Shown piece after piece: positions 11,004-22,876 of a DNA stretch of 64,000 bases. The stretch comes from Hedera helix (lineage: Eukaryota; Streptophyta; Magnoliopsida; Apiales; Araliaceae). Where the stretch lies: the NCBI GenBank assembly GCA_947179155.2, contig OX359286.1, positions 13,202,913-13,266,912 of the forward strand, written 5' to 3'. Position 1 is the first letter of the stretch. Each line of letters starts with the position of its first letter. The notes beneath the pieces are model-generated. The model ran no database searches, was not told where the DNA came from, and saw only the letters and a program-made list of their open reading frames with translations. The translations under genes were made by a program, and so were the position numbers.

Positions 11004-12329
11004 ATACTATTATTTGGAATAAGATATTATTATGTGGTAAATAATATTAATATGTGATTAAAAAGTTGTGAAATGATTAATAACATTTGTAAATGATTTA
11101 GATATTATTAAATGGTTAATAATATTAGTAAGAGATTAAAATATTATTAAATAGATAATAATATTAATAAGTGATTAAAATATTATTAAATGGTTAATAA
11201 TATTAATAACGGATTAAAATATTATTAAATGGTTAATAATATTAGTAAGAGATTAAAATATTATTAAATGGATAATAATATTAATAAGTGATTAAAATAT
11301 TATTAAATAATTAATAATATTAATAAGTGATTAAAATATTATTAAATAGTTAATAATATTAGTAGGAGATTAAAATATTATTAAATGATTAATAATACTA
11401 ATAAGTGATTGAAATATTATTAAATGGTTAATAATATTAATAAGTGATTAAAATATTATTATAGTTAAAAATATTAGTAAGAGATTAAAATATTATTAAA
11501 TGGTTAATAATATTAATAAGAGATTAAAATATTATTAAATGATTAATAATATTAGTAAGAGATTAAAATATTATTAAATAGTTAATAATATTAATAAGTG
11601 ATTAAAATATTTTTAAATGGTTAATAATATTAAGAAGTGATTAAAATATTATTAAATGATTAATAATATTTGAATGTAATTGTATATTATCAAAGGTAGA
11701 TAATATTTTGAGATATTTTGTACATTATTAGATGTCCAAATTATTAAGTTATGTAAAAAAATAAAGTTTAATTGAATTAAATAAATGTAAATAGTCCATT
11801 TGTGACTAATTTAGACAACTTATTAAAAGTGGGTCGTACGAAGAACGTGTAGTGAAGGCATAAGTTGGTTAAGCGTACTCGACATATCCGAACTATATTT
11901 TGGACTAGAGTTTTTGTCCGGAACTTAAGGGTTCGTTTGTCGGACATCTTAAGAGTTAATAATTGAAGTTAGAGTCTTATATAAAGACTAAGTAATAGTC
12001 ATTGTAACTAATGATGATATCAATTTCATATATAAATTGTAGGTTGAACGAAAGACACAAATAAGCGTAAATGGTAAAAGTGAACTAGACAAGTTTTTCA
12101 GAACTTGCTTATATGTGCATTTCTATGTAACCATGTGTTATTAGATTATTGATATGAGAATATATTGATGATATTTGTATTATGTGAAACGCATGAAGTA
12201 TGAGTATATGCGAAGTATGTACTGAATAAGAAGCATGACTTGATATATGATAGATGTGTACTATATACGATGCATAAGAAGTATGAAGCATTCATAAAAT
12301 GAAAAGCATGAAATGCATGATTTAGGAAT
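11004..12329 (+). repeat. Fragment of a LARD-1-family LTR (3' half)
   Basis: Aligns to about 15220-16345 of the LARD-1 5' LTR: AT hairpin array, AGTCCATTTGTGACTAATTT block, AAGTTTTTCAGAACTTGC block, then AAATGCATGATTTAGGAAT, where the complete LTR at 12330 begins. The simplest reading is that LARD-1 inserted into an older LTR of its own family; GGAAT (12325-12329) would be the left target duplication, but the right copy is lost. Confidence 0.8.
11020..11690 (+). repeat. AT-only hairpin minisatellite, array 1
   Basis: Tandem units of ~39 bp, about 17 copies. Most contain arms AATATTATTAA and TTAATAATATT around ATGG or ATGA, so each unit can fold on itself. Units are joined by TAAGTGATTA or TAAGAGATTA. 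Confidence 0.85.
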
Positions 12330-13311
12330 TGTAATATCCCATATATTTACAAAAATTGTAAATAATATTTAAAATAATTAATGAAAGGTTATGGTTTAAA
12401 ACCTAGAGTTGTCGAAATGAGATGTGTAGAAAATGGGTAAACATTTTTTTGTTAACATAATTTATTTGTTAGAAATTAAATGTGAGATTATTTTAATGAT
12501 GCATGTAGAGAATTTATTAAGGAGTATATATATATATATATTATACCTAAAGCGTGTTTGTTAGCCAAATAAAGGGATGAGTAAGTTAATACTCAGTTAA
12601 ACTAATAAATTAATTAGTTTAAATATAAAGTCATGAAATATAATTAATTAGGTTAATTATATTAGTATGAGTTAAAGTTGTGGAAATTTTTGAATGATTG
12701 TCTTGGATGGCAATAATGTGAAGTAATTAATTTAATTCTTAAGTTGTTGTATAGAGTCCATTAATGGATTACATCAAGCCCAAGATTTAAATGGTTGAAA
12801 GTCTTGTTGATAATTTATATAGAGGTACAAATAAATTTATGGATCTAGCCTCATGAAGAGTCCAAGTAATTTAATTACTATTAGTGGACTAGCCCAAAAG
12901 GATTATAGATGTTAGCCCAATATGGAAATACTTGCATGAAGGTATGTAATTAAATAAGAGAGCCCAATGCAAAGTAAACTATGTAGTCCGAACATTTAAA
13001 AGTCAAATGATGGTCAAGGTGTTGGAAAATTTCAAGAATTGATGAGTTAGAGAATTAACTAATGTAAGATTAATTAAATAATCCTAGTTAGTAGGCAAGA
13101 GAGGGCATTAACCAAACATTGGTTAATTGATAGGTGAATGAATGTAATGATGAGAATGAACCATGGATGAGTTAATTAAGTTACCCTATATAGGAATAAC
13201 TGTATGGGTATGAGTGATTATGTTATAAACCCAAGTTAATGATAAAAGATAGTTAATGAATTAAATTTAATTAAGCCGAAGTACTTATATTAATGTGTAT
13301 TAAAATCAGCA

Positions 13312-13396
13312 TTACCGCCGCAGCGGTAGGTTTCACCGCCGCAGCGGTGAAACTCTCTGGAATGTGAAAAATAGAACTACCGCCGCAGCGGTGGTA
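13312..13396 (+). other. GC-rich hairpin island 1 in LARD-1 LTR
   Basis: Three copies of ACCGCCGCAGCGGT (arms ACCGC and GCGGT), one embedded in a longer inverted repeat with TTTCACCGC and GCGGTGAAA. It stands out in AT-rich surroundings. The 3' LTR copy (about 20532-20635) has point changes such as GCAGCAATAG. Confidence 0.78.
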
Positions 13397-14140
13397 CAGA
13401 CTGTTTAAAAAGTTATAGTTTATTGAATCAATTTGAAGTACTAGTATGTATGAGCATTAAAGTTTTAATAAAATAAACCCAAGATATATTAAGTGTTAGA
13501 GATTTAATCGACTAACTCAATTAAGTAGTCCAATTGACTTATATATAGCAAGTCTAATTGGATTATATTATAAGTCTAAATTGAGGTATTAAACTAAGTC
13601 AAATAAATTAACCTAGCAGTCCATGTAATTAAATAAACATTGATCCATGTAATTTAATTTAACATTGATCCATGTAATAATTAATCAAGCTCAATGCTTG
13701 TTTTAATTAAATGTAACATTGAGTATTTAATGTTAGTCCAATATAACAATTAAATTGAGTCCAACCAAATTAAATGGATGAGCCCAATATATTTAAATCG
13801 TAGAGTTCAATGTGGAGTCCAAATGGTAGTTAAAAGTGGTCAACATTTATATATATATATATATGTATATATAAATATATGTATATATGTATATTAAATT
13901 ATAAAAATAAAGCAAAAATGAGGGATTTAATCCCATTTTGCTGAGATTTAGTGGTCCCCACAAGGGGGTGGCTTGATTTTGCTTGGTTGCTTCACTTGTA
14001 CACAATATCAAAGTGGTTCACCAACCCTAGTCAATCACCTAGTCATTCAAGTGGTCATTCACTCCAATAGTAATTCTAATTAAGCACTAAATTAACTATG
14101 ATGGTGAATTAGGAGAGTTGATGATGGATTAGTGAAGTCC

Positions 14141-14148
14141 TATAAATA
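14141..14148 (+). promoter_or_regulatory. Putative TATA box of LARD-1 LTR
   Basis: CCTATAAATAACATGCTCC, followed ~60 bp later by a purine-rich AGAGAGAAAAGA leader. The equivalent in the 3' LTR is at about 21437. Transcription would start near 14170. Confidence 0.55.
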
Positions 14149-14949
14149 ACATGCTCCACATATGAGCTATGTTGGTTAGTTCATTTCCTAACATTTTCTA
14201 GAGAGAAAAGATAGAGCTCTTTGAGGGAAAAGCAAGTAAACTGTGTGAGATTGATGATCCACCAAGGAAAAGTGCTAAAGGATAGCCAAGATAGAGTCTC
14301 TAGAAATGATCATAGCCAAGAGAAAAGGAACATTCATGTCCAAGAGGTTAAAAACTATTCTAAACTTTCTTTAGTTTATTTTTATAGTTTAAATATGATT
14401 TGAACAGTTAAAATGTATTTTTAACCAATCAAAGATTATTTTGATGATCTAGAAGTCTAAAACAATGATATATAGGTATATTCATGGTTTGATAAAGTTA
14501 ATACATGTATATGTATGTGTCGTAGAGAAATAATTAGAAGAAAAGTTCATATTGCTATTTACCGGTAAAACCCTAGATGGTTCGATCTTAAATTTCTTGT
14601 CAAAACATTTTTTAAAATGTGATTAAACCATGAAATATTGTAAAATAAGAAGTTAGAAAGACAACAACACTAAGATGGTGTCATTTGGATGTGTAGAGTT
14701 TATTTAATTCAAGTTTGAACCATTAAAACCAATGATTTGTGGTTTTAGTTTTCAGTCTATCCTTGTGAGCCATTGTTAGTCTAGTTCCGTTTGGAATTTG
14801 GATTTATGATCCAAAGATAAGTTATAAAGGGGGAAATTCTGATGAGAACGGACACAAGAATCACCCCAAAATATTTTGAAATGAAGAAGTTATGGCTGTC
14901 GAAGTGTCAGAGGGTCGGGCAGTCCTCAAGTTAGGGTTTCAGAAAATTT

Positions 14950-14993
14950 GTACCACTGCCGCAGCGGTGGAAACCACCGCTGCAGCGGTCAAA
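14950..14993 (+). other. GC-rich hairpin island 2 in LARD-1 LTR
   Basis: ACCACTGCCGCAGCGGTGG next to ACCACCGCTGCAGCGGTC; arms ACCGC/GCGGT again, here within the likely transcribed part. The copy at about 22250-22292 has decayed. Confidence 0.72.
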
Positions 14994-15189
14994 CATTATG
15001 CCAGAAATATGTTTTAGCCGTCCGGGTCGGATCGAGTTTTTAGTAGAAATTTAAGTTGAAATACATGTAAAATGAATGTGTTTAAATACTAAACCTATAT
15101 ATGTAAAGTTTATTAGTGACTTAATGGTATCTAAATGTATAAAATAAATATTAAAGTTAACACAATTAAAAAGTTAACTATTAGTAATG

Positions 15190-15710
15190 TTTGAAGAATA
15201 TTAAAATATTATTAAATGATGAATAATATTTATATAAGATTAAAATGTTATTAAATGAGTAATAACATTAGTATATGATGAAAATGTTATTAAATAATTA
15301 ATGACATTATTAAATGATTAAAATATTATTAAATAGCTAATAATATTAATAAGTGATTAAAATATTATTAAATAATTAATAATATTAATAAGTGATTAAA
15401 ATATTATTAAATGGATAATAATATTTATAAGTGATTAAAATATTATTTAATGGTTAATAATATTAATAGGTAATTAAAATATTATTAAATGATTACTAAT
15501 ATTAATAAGTGATTAAAATATTATTAAAAGGTTAATAATATTAATAAGTGATTAAAATATTAGTAAATGATTAATAATATTAATAAGTGATTAAAATATT
15601 ATTAAATGGATAATAATATTAATAAGTGATTAAAATATTATTAAATAGTTAATAATATTAATAAGTCATTAAATTATTATTAAATGGTTAATAATATTTG
15701 AATGTAGTTG
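15190..15710 (+). repeat. AT-only hairpin minisatellite, array 2
   Basis: Same ~39-bp unit as array 1. At 15244-15269 a variant unit has arms AATGTTATT and AATAACATT: both arms differ from the common AATATTATT/AATAATATT, so pairing is kept. Confidence 0.85.
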
Positions 15711-16824
15711 TATATTATCAAATGTAGATAAGATTTTGAGATATTTGGTACATTATTAAATGCCCAAATCATTAAGTTATGTAAAAGAGAAAAGTTTAAT
15801 TGAATTAAACCAATGTAAATAGTCCATTTGTGACTAATTTAGACAACTTATTAAAAGTGGGTTATATGATGACGTGTAGTGAAGGTGTAAGTGGGTTAAG
15901 CGTACCCGACATGTCTGAATTATATTTTGGGCTAGGGTTTTTGTCCGGAACTTAAGAGTTCGTTTGTCGGATATCTTAAGAGTTAATAATTTGAAGTTAG
16001 AGTTTTATATAAAGACTAAGTATTAGTCATTGTAACTAATGATTATGTCAATTTTATATATAAATCGTAGGTTAAACGAATGACATAAATAAGTGTAACT
16101 GGTAGAAGCGAACCAGACAAGTTTTTTAGAACTTGCTCCTATGTGCATTAATATGCTATAACGTGATTTTATATTGTTGATATGCAGATTTATAAATGAT
16201 ATTTGTGATATGTGAAAAGCATGAGTTGTGATTACATGTGAAATATGAGGTATGAATTGTTAGAGACTAGTTGGTTAGTATATGTGATGCATAAGAACTA
16301 TAAAGCATTCATAAATGAAAAATATGAAATGCATGATTTAAGAATAAAATGCAGAGCATGTATAATATGTGAAGCATGTAATGTGTTATGTGTAATTGTT
16401 AAACTTGTTGAGCCGTCGTGCTCACTCTTGCTTTAAACCAACATTTTCAGATAATGCAAGCTATTCAAAGTTTTCGATAAAGATCAAGGAACAGGAAAAC
16501 ATATTACTTTCACTGAAGGTCCAAACGACCATTGTAGATATTAGTCTGAATTAGACAAGTAAAATGATTGTGTTGTTATGTAGTATGAGTGTTAAATACT
16601 CAAATTAATTATAATAGAATGTCGTATCATGTATGATATTGAAACATACTAGGAATGTATAAAGATTGCGCTTCTGGAATAGAAAGAGATGTTGTAAAAT
16701 TGTAAACAAATGATTATTTAGTAATTATAATATTGTTGTAATTCATGAACAATAAGGAAAATGTAGTACTAGTATTGAACCGGATCCGAGGTTAAAGGAA
16801 CCCGAATTTGGGGTCGTCACAAGT

Positions 16825-16836
16825 TGGTATCAGAGC
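16825..16836 (+). promoter_or_regulatory. Primer binding site of LARD-1
   Basis: TGGTATCAGAGC three bases after the LTR end. Confidence 0.92.
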
Positions 16837-19026
16837 TGATAGGTTAAAAATCTTAGGTACTAGTACCTTAGGCTATAACCGTAGTAGAAGATAAGTAAAA
16901 TGGTAAAAGAATAAACTCAGGAAGAGTTTAAGTAATAAAATATGAATTTGGAAAATTCATAGATAGAATATTATCCAAATATGGATTTAAGAAGATATAA
17001 GAGAAATGAAAAGAGTTATGTTGTACCTAATTTGAAGAAATGATAGAAAATATCTTATAATAAGATTTTGAGAAACATAAAAAAAATGCTAATAAGGTCA
17101 TGAAATGATCTAGAGAGATAAACTCGTAATGAGTCAGATGTGCTAAAATATGAATGGAGAGAATTCATATTCAGTTAAGAAAATTAGAGGTTTGTGGATT
17201 TTAATTGAGGACTCATATTAGTGGCTGAGTTGTACGATTCCTTGTATGGGCGTGGAATTTGTGCTTGGTTTTAGAGCCACTTAGCTTCGTATATTAATAT
17301 AGTGGTTGAGTTGAACGAACCCTTGTATGGGCGGGGGCTATGATATGTCAGCGAACTAATTAGGGAGATACTGCTGCGAAACTTGCACAATCAGTGTGTA
17401 TCGAAGAAGAAAGATATGCACTGATGGCATGTGTTTCCTTACAGTGTTGAACAGTTGAGAAACTGATATATTTGTTCTTGGTTTAACGACCGCTTAACTT
17501 CCTATATTGAATAGTGGTCGAGTTGACCAATTTCTTGTATGGGCAGGAGATTGTGTTTGGTTTGACAACCACTTAGCTTCCTATAGTGATAATCGATTTA
17601 AATCTGGTGTCACGTTATTCATTATATGTATGTTGAGAAGGTGATTCTTTTCTTATATGTATAACGGATAGGTAAAGGATGTTAAGATAAGATCGTGTTC
17701 TGAGAACCGACATGTATGGTAAGTTCGTGACACATAGTCATATGGTGGAGCCCCCCAGCGAATGAGCGACTTTGGCCTGACTAGGACAAGTTCCTCAAAC
17801 CATATGATTGTGGTAAGTTCCTGAGCCCAAATATATGGTAAGTTTGATGAACAGTGAGTGTGAGTACAGTTAAGTAGCAAGATTAAAGCTATACTAGATA
17901 TAGTTATTAAGCTGGAAAAGATGAGAAGAAATTTGAGGTATTTTGAAATTTTAGGATATTCCAAATCTTCTAGCTATGCTAGACTTTAAAATTCTTAAAA
18001 ATTGTGCCAAAATTACACTTTTGTGCTTTTGAAAAGACAAATGTATTTTAAATATCATTAATGCACTTAGTGCAGAGATGATAAACGATGGAGTTATCAA
18101 TGCAGAGTAACCTAGTGTTGGATGTATTTTTAAGCCCACTATGGTACGATGTAATATGTCAAAGTCATAAAATGAGTTTCAGTATTTTAAAACATTTAAA
18201 GAAGAGTCTATGCTAATTGTTTCAGCTAGACAAATTGATTTAAAAATATCAAAATGTATTTATAAAATCATCACACGCCATTAAAGCCATGGTGCAGAGA
18301 TGAAAAAGACGGAATATTCAACGCACTGTTGCAACGGTGCGGTAGCATGAAGTCCTAAAAATGTATTTTGGTTATTTTAACTAATCTAAAATGATTTTCA
18401 GTTCGTAATATACGAACAATCTAATGATGTGAGTCTATGTCATTTATTTTGACTGGACACTTTTGGTCAGAAATGAATCAAGTTTTATGTTTCAATCCAA
18501 CTTATGCTGGAACAGAATTTTGTAGTAAGTCTGAGGTGAACAACCCTATAATGGGGGATATGTCAGAGTCATGAATAAAGAACCCGCGAGGGGGCGTCCA
18601 AGAGTGGTGGCATGCTGATAGAAAAAAAATATGGGCCAGTAAATTCAGAGAGTTCAACCCTAATCGAAGTCGTTGTGCACAGCACTAGAGTACGATAAGC
18701 TGATCACCTAGCGTACAAAATAATTGTGGAATGTTTTCAGTCTTTGTGATTGATAAACCTTCTCGCAGATATTCACGGTCTTTATGACCCCTCAGTATAG
18801 TATGAAAGTTTTAATGAATATTTTGATTTTCAATTTATTCTTTTATAAGATATTGATTTTCAATTTATTCTTCTGCAAGATATTCCATTATTCTGGAATT
18901 GTGAGTTTAGAAGTATGAACTTCCTAGAAAATGGTAGTCATAGAATTTGATGAGTAAAGAGACATTCTCAAAAATAAAAATTGGTAGAAATGAGTATGAT
19001 GAAATTTCGAGGACAAAATTCTTGTA
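16837..19026 (+). other. Non-coding interior of LARD-1 with conserved boxes
   Basis: About 2.2 kb with no credible ORF. It has three imperfect repeats near 17230-17590 (CACTTAGCTTCNTATA followed by GTGGTYGAGTTGA and CTTGTATGGGC). Boxes shared with LARD-2 and LARD-3 follow in order: the GTGTTCTGAGAACCGACATG block (17695), GGATATTCCAAATCTTCTAG (17953), CTATGCTAATTGTTTCAGCT (18208), GAACAACCCT...GGGGGATAT (18538), the GTACG...TGATCA...CGTAC box (18690) and GTCTTTATGACCCCTCAG (18778). The end, ATTTCGAGGACAAAATTC (near 19003), looks like the terminal codons of a gypsy pol gene. Confidence 0.82.
18690..18716 (+). other. Conserved palindrome-centred box (LARD-1 copy)
   Basis: Contains CTGATCACCTAGCGTAC, with outer arms GTACG/CGTAC and a self-complementary TGATCA within. 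The same 17-mer, reverse-complemented and exact, is at 32088-32104 in LARD-2. Variants are at 1602, 10378 and 63243. Confidence 0.75.
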
Positions 19027-19038
19027 AGAATGGGTGAA
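19027..19038 (+). promoter_or_regulatory. Polypurine tract of LARD-1
   Basis: AAGAATGGGTGAA-like purine run just before TGTAATATCCTAG. Confidence 0.75.
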
Positions 19039-19071
19039 TGTAATATCCTAGATATTTACAAAAATTGTAAA

Positions 19072-19735
19072 TAAGATTTAAAATAATTAATTATAGGTTA
19101 TCGTTTAAAACCTAGAGTTGTCGAAGTGAGATGTGTAGAAAATGGGTAAATATTTTTTTTTAACATAATTTATTTGTTAGAAATTAAATGTAAGATTATT
19201 TTAATGATGCATGTAGAGAATTTATTGAGGAGTATATATATATATCTATATATATATATATATTATACCTAAAGCGTGCTTGTTAGCCAAATAAGGGGAT
19301 GAGTAAGTTTATACTCAGTTAAACTAATAAATTAATTAGTTTAAATATGAAGTCATGGAATATAATTAATTAGGTTAATTATATTAGTATGAGTTAAAGT
19401 TGTGAAAATTTTTGAGTGATTGTCTTGGATGGCAATAATGTGAAGTAATTAATTTAATTCTTAAGTTGTTGTATAGAGTCCATTAATGGATTACATCAAG
19501 CCCAAGATTTAAATGGTTGAAAGTCTTGTTGATAATTTATATAGAGGTACAAATAAATTTATGGATCTAGCCTCATTCAACATAATTAATTAATTAAAGG
19601 TTATGGTTTAAAACCTAGAGTTGTCGAAGTGAGATGTGTAGAAAATGGGTAAATATTTTTTTTTAACATAATTTATTTGTTAGAAATTAAATGTGAGATT
19701 ATTTTAATGATGCATGTAGAGAATTTATTAAGGAG

Positions 19736-19766
<31 letters not shown>

Positions 19767-20075
19767 CCTAAAGCGTGCTTGTTAGCCAAATAAGGGGATG
19801 AGTAAGTTTATACTCAGTTAAACTAATAAATTAATTAGTTTAAATATGAAGTCATGAAATATAATTAATTAGGTTAATTATATTAGTATGAGTTAAAGTT
19901 GTGGAAATTTTTGAATGATTGTCTTGGATGGCAATAATGTGAAGTAATTAATTTAATTCTTAAGTTGTTGTATAGAGTCCATTAATGGATTACATCAAGC
20001 CCAAGATTTAAATGGTTGAAAGTCTTGTTGATAATTTATATAGAGGTACAAATAAATTTATGGATCTAGCCTCAT
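19072..20075 (+). repeat. Tandem duplication of 499 bp in LARD-1 3' LTR
   Basis: The block from AAACCTAGAGTTGTCGAAGT to GATCTAGCCTCAT occurs twice, with matching points 499 bp apart (19571 and 20070). The copies differ mainly in the length of the (TA)n run (19235 and 19736). Confidence 0.88.
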
Positions 20076-21086
20076 GAAGAGTCCAAGTAATTTAATTACT
20101 ACTAGTGGACTAGCCCAAAAGGATTATAGATGTTAGTCCAATATGGGAATACTTGAATGAAGGTGTGTAATTAAATAAGAAAGCCCAATGCAAAGTAAAC
20201 TATGTAGCCCAAACATTTAAAAGTCAAATGATGGTCAAGGTGTTGGAAAATTTCAAGAATTGATGAGTTAGAGAATTAACTAATGTAGGGTTAATTAAAT
20301 AACTCTAGTTGGTAGGCAAGAGAGGGCATTAACCAAACATTGGTTAATTGATAGGTGAATGAATGTAATGATGAGAATTAACCATGGAAGAGTTAATTAA
20401 GTTACCCAATGTAGGGATAATTGTATGGGTATGGGTAATTATGTTATAAACCCAAGTTAATGATAAAAGGTAGTTAATGAATTAAATTTAATCAAGTCGA
20501 AGTGCTTGTATTAATGTGTATTAAAATCAGCACTACCGCCGCAGCAATAGGTTTCACCACTGCAGCGGTGAAACTCTCTAGAATGTGAAAAATAGAACTA
20601 CCGCCGCAGCAGTAGTAATCACCGCCGCAACGGTGGTAAGGACTATTTGAAAAGTTATAGTTTATTGAATCAATTTGAAGTACTAGTATGAATGAGCATT
20701 AGAGTTTTAATAAAATAAACCCAAGATATATTAAGTGTTAGTGATTTAATCGACCAACTCAATTAAGTAGTCCAATAGACTTAAAAATAACAAGTCAAAT
20801 TGGATTATATTATAAGTCTAAATTGAGGTATTAAACTAGATCAAATAAATTAACCTAGTAGTCCATGTAATTAAATAAACATTGATCCATGTAATTTAAT
20901 TTAACCTTGATCCATGTAATAATTAATCAAGCTCAATGCTTGTTTTAATTAAATGTAACATATGGTATTTAATGTTAGTCCAATGTAACAATTAAATTGA
21001 GTCCAAACAAATTAAATGGATGAGCCCAATATATTTAAATCCTAGAGCCCAATGTGGAGCCTAAATGGTAGTTAAAAGTGGTTAAC

Positions 21087-21120
<34 letters not shown>

Positions 21121-21124
<4 letters not shown>

Positions 21125-21234
21125 GGGATTAAATCCCTCATTTTTGTTTTATTTTTATAGCTTAAATATACATATATATATATATATATTTAAGCTATAA
21201 AAATAAAACAAAAATGAGGGATTTAATCCCATTT
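21121..21234. repeat. Long near-perfect palindrome, 50-bp arms
   Basis: Left arm 21121-21170 and right arm 21185-21234 are reverse complements by eye, with a 14-bp CA(TA)n centre. The right arm is the native LTR sequence (compare ~13882-13935); the left arm is an inverted copy of it placed beside a (TA)n run. Confidence 0.92.
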
Positions 21235-22463
21235 TGCTGAGATTTAGTGATCCCCACAAGGGGGTGGCTTGATTTTGCTTGGTTGCTTCACTTGCACACA
21301 ATATCAAAGTGGTTTACCAACCCTAGTCAATCACCTAGTCATTCAAGTGGTCATTCACTCCAATAGTAATTCTAATAAAGCACTAAATTGACTATGATGG
21401 TGAATTAGGAGAGTTGATGATGGATTAATGAAGTCTTATAAATAACATGCTCCACATATGAGCTATGTTGGTTAGTTCATTTCCTAGCATTTTCTAGAGA
21501 GAAAAGAGAGAGCTATTTGAGGGAAAAGCAAGTAAACTTTGTGAGATTGATGATCCACCAAAGAAAAGTTCTAGAGGATAGCCAAGATAGAGTCTCTAGA
21601 AAAGATCATAGCCAAGAGAAAAGGAGCATCCATGTCCAAGAGGTTAAAAAGTGTTCTAAACTTTCTTTAGTTCATTTTTATAGTTTGGATATGATTTGAA
21701 CGGTTAAAATATATTTTTAACGGATCAAAAGTTATTTTGATGATCTAGAAGTCTAAAACTATGAAATATAGGTATATTCATGGTTTGATAAAGTTAATAC
21801 ATGTATTTGTATGTGTCGTAGGCAAATAATTAGAAGAAAAGTTCATATTGCGATTTATCGGTAAAACCCTAGATGGTTCAATCTTAAATTTCTTGTCAAA
21901 ATATTTTCAAAAATATGATTGAACCATGAAATATTGTAAAACAAAAAGTTAGGAAGACAACAATACTAAGATGGTGTCATTTGGATGTGTAGAGTTTATT
22001 TTATTCAAGTTTGAACCATTAAAACTAAGGATTTGTGGTTTTAGTTTTTAGTCTGTCTTTGTGAGCCATTTTTAGTTTAGTTTCGTTTGGAATTTGGATT
22101 TTTGATCTAAAGAGAAGTTGTATAGGGGGAAATTCTGATAAGAATGGACTCAAAAATCACCCCAAAATATTTTGAAATGAAAAAGTTATAGCTGTCGGAT
22201 CGTCGAAGGGTCGGGCAGTCCTCAAAGTTAGTGTTTCAAAAATTTTGTACCACTGTCGCAACGGTTGAAACCAACGCCGTAGCGGTCAAACATTCTGCCA
22301 AAAACATGTTTTAGCCGTCCGGGTTCGGGTCGGGTCGGGTCGGCTAGGTCCGGGTCGAGTTTTTAGTGGAAATTTAAGTTGAAATTCATGTCAAATGAAT
22401 GTTTTTAAATACTAAACCTATATATGTAAAGTTTATTAGTGACTTAATGGAATCTAAATCTAT

Positions 22464-22838
22464 TGTCGTCGCCGGAATTTTCGTCGTTTCATATTTTTAA
22501 TATTAACAGCCCCTTTCAATTTTAGCCTTTTGAATTAAATGTGATTTTGAAAAGGCGACGCTTAATGTCGACGGGTTTTGAAAGATCGATTTCTTTATGA
22601 GCCAATTTGACCAGAGTCGCCAGTTGGTATATTTGAAATGGATGTACCAACTCATCCGAATTTTGTTTTCGTAATCGTTGGCTCATATGTGACTCCGAAT
22701 TAATTGGTCCGCAAACCGAGATTCATAGAGTTCGGGGGCTTGCTTAAGCGAGGGGAAGGTGTTAGGCACCCCCCGACTTCCGTGAAACACGGTTACCGCA
22801 ATCTCGATGTTTTTCCTATCCTTTTAAAATCCTAAAAA

Positions 22839-22876
<38 letters not shown>

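Larger units (their letters stand above)
12330..16821 (+). repeat. 5' LTR of LARD-1 (complete, 4.49 kb)
   Basis: TGTAATATCCCATATATT... to GGGGTCGTCACA. Modules in order: (TA)n near 12525, two GC-rich ACCGC...GCGGT hairpin clusters (13312 and 14950), (TA)n near 13847, TATA box 14141, AT hairpin array 15190-15710, AGTCCATTTGTGACTAATTT near 15820, AAGTTTTTTAGAACTTGC near 16119, TTGAGCCGTCGTGCTCAC near 16406. An ORF of 60 codons at 14221 lies in the probable untranslated leader and has no recognisable content. Confidence 0.9.

Noticed and set aside
11020..11690. CRISPR-like regular array
   Set aside because: Repeats have no unique spacers, are A/T-only, and lie in an LTR of a plant element.
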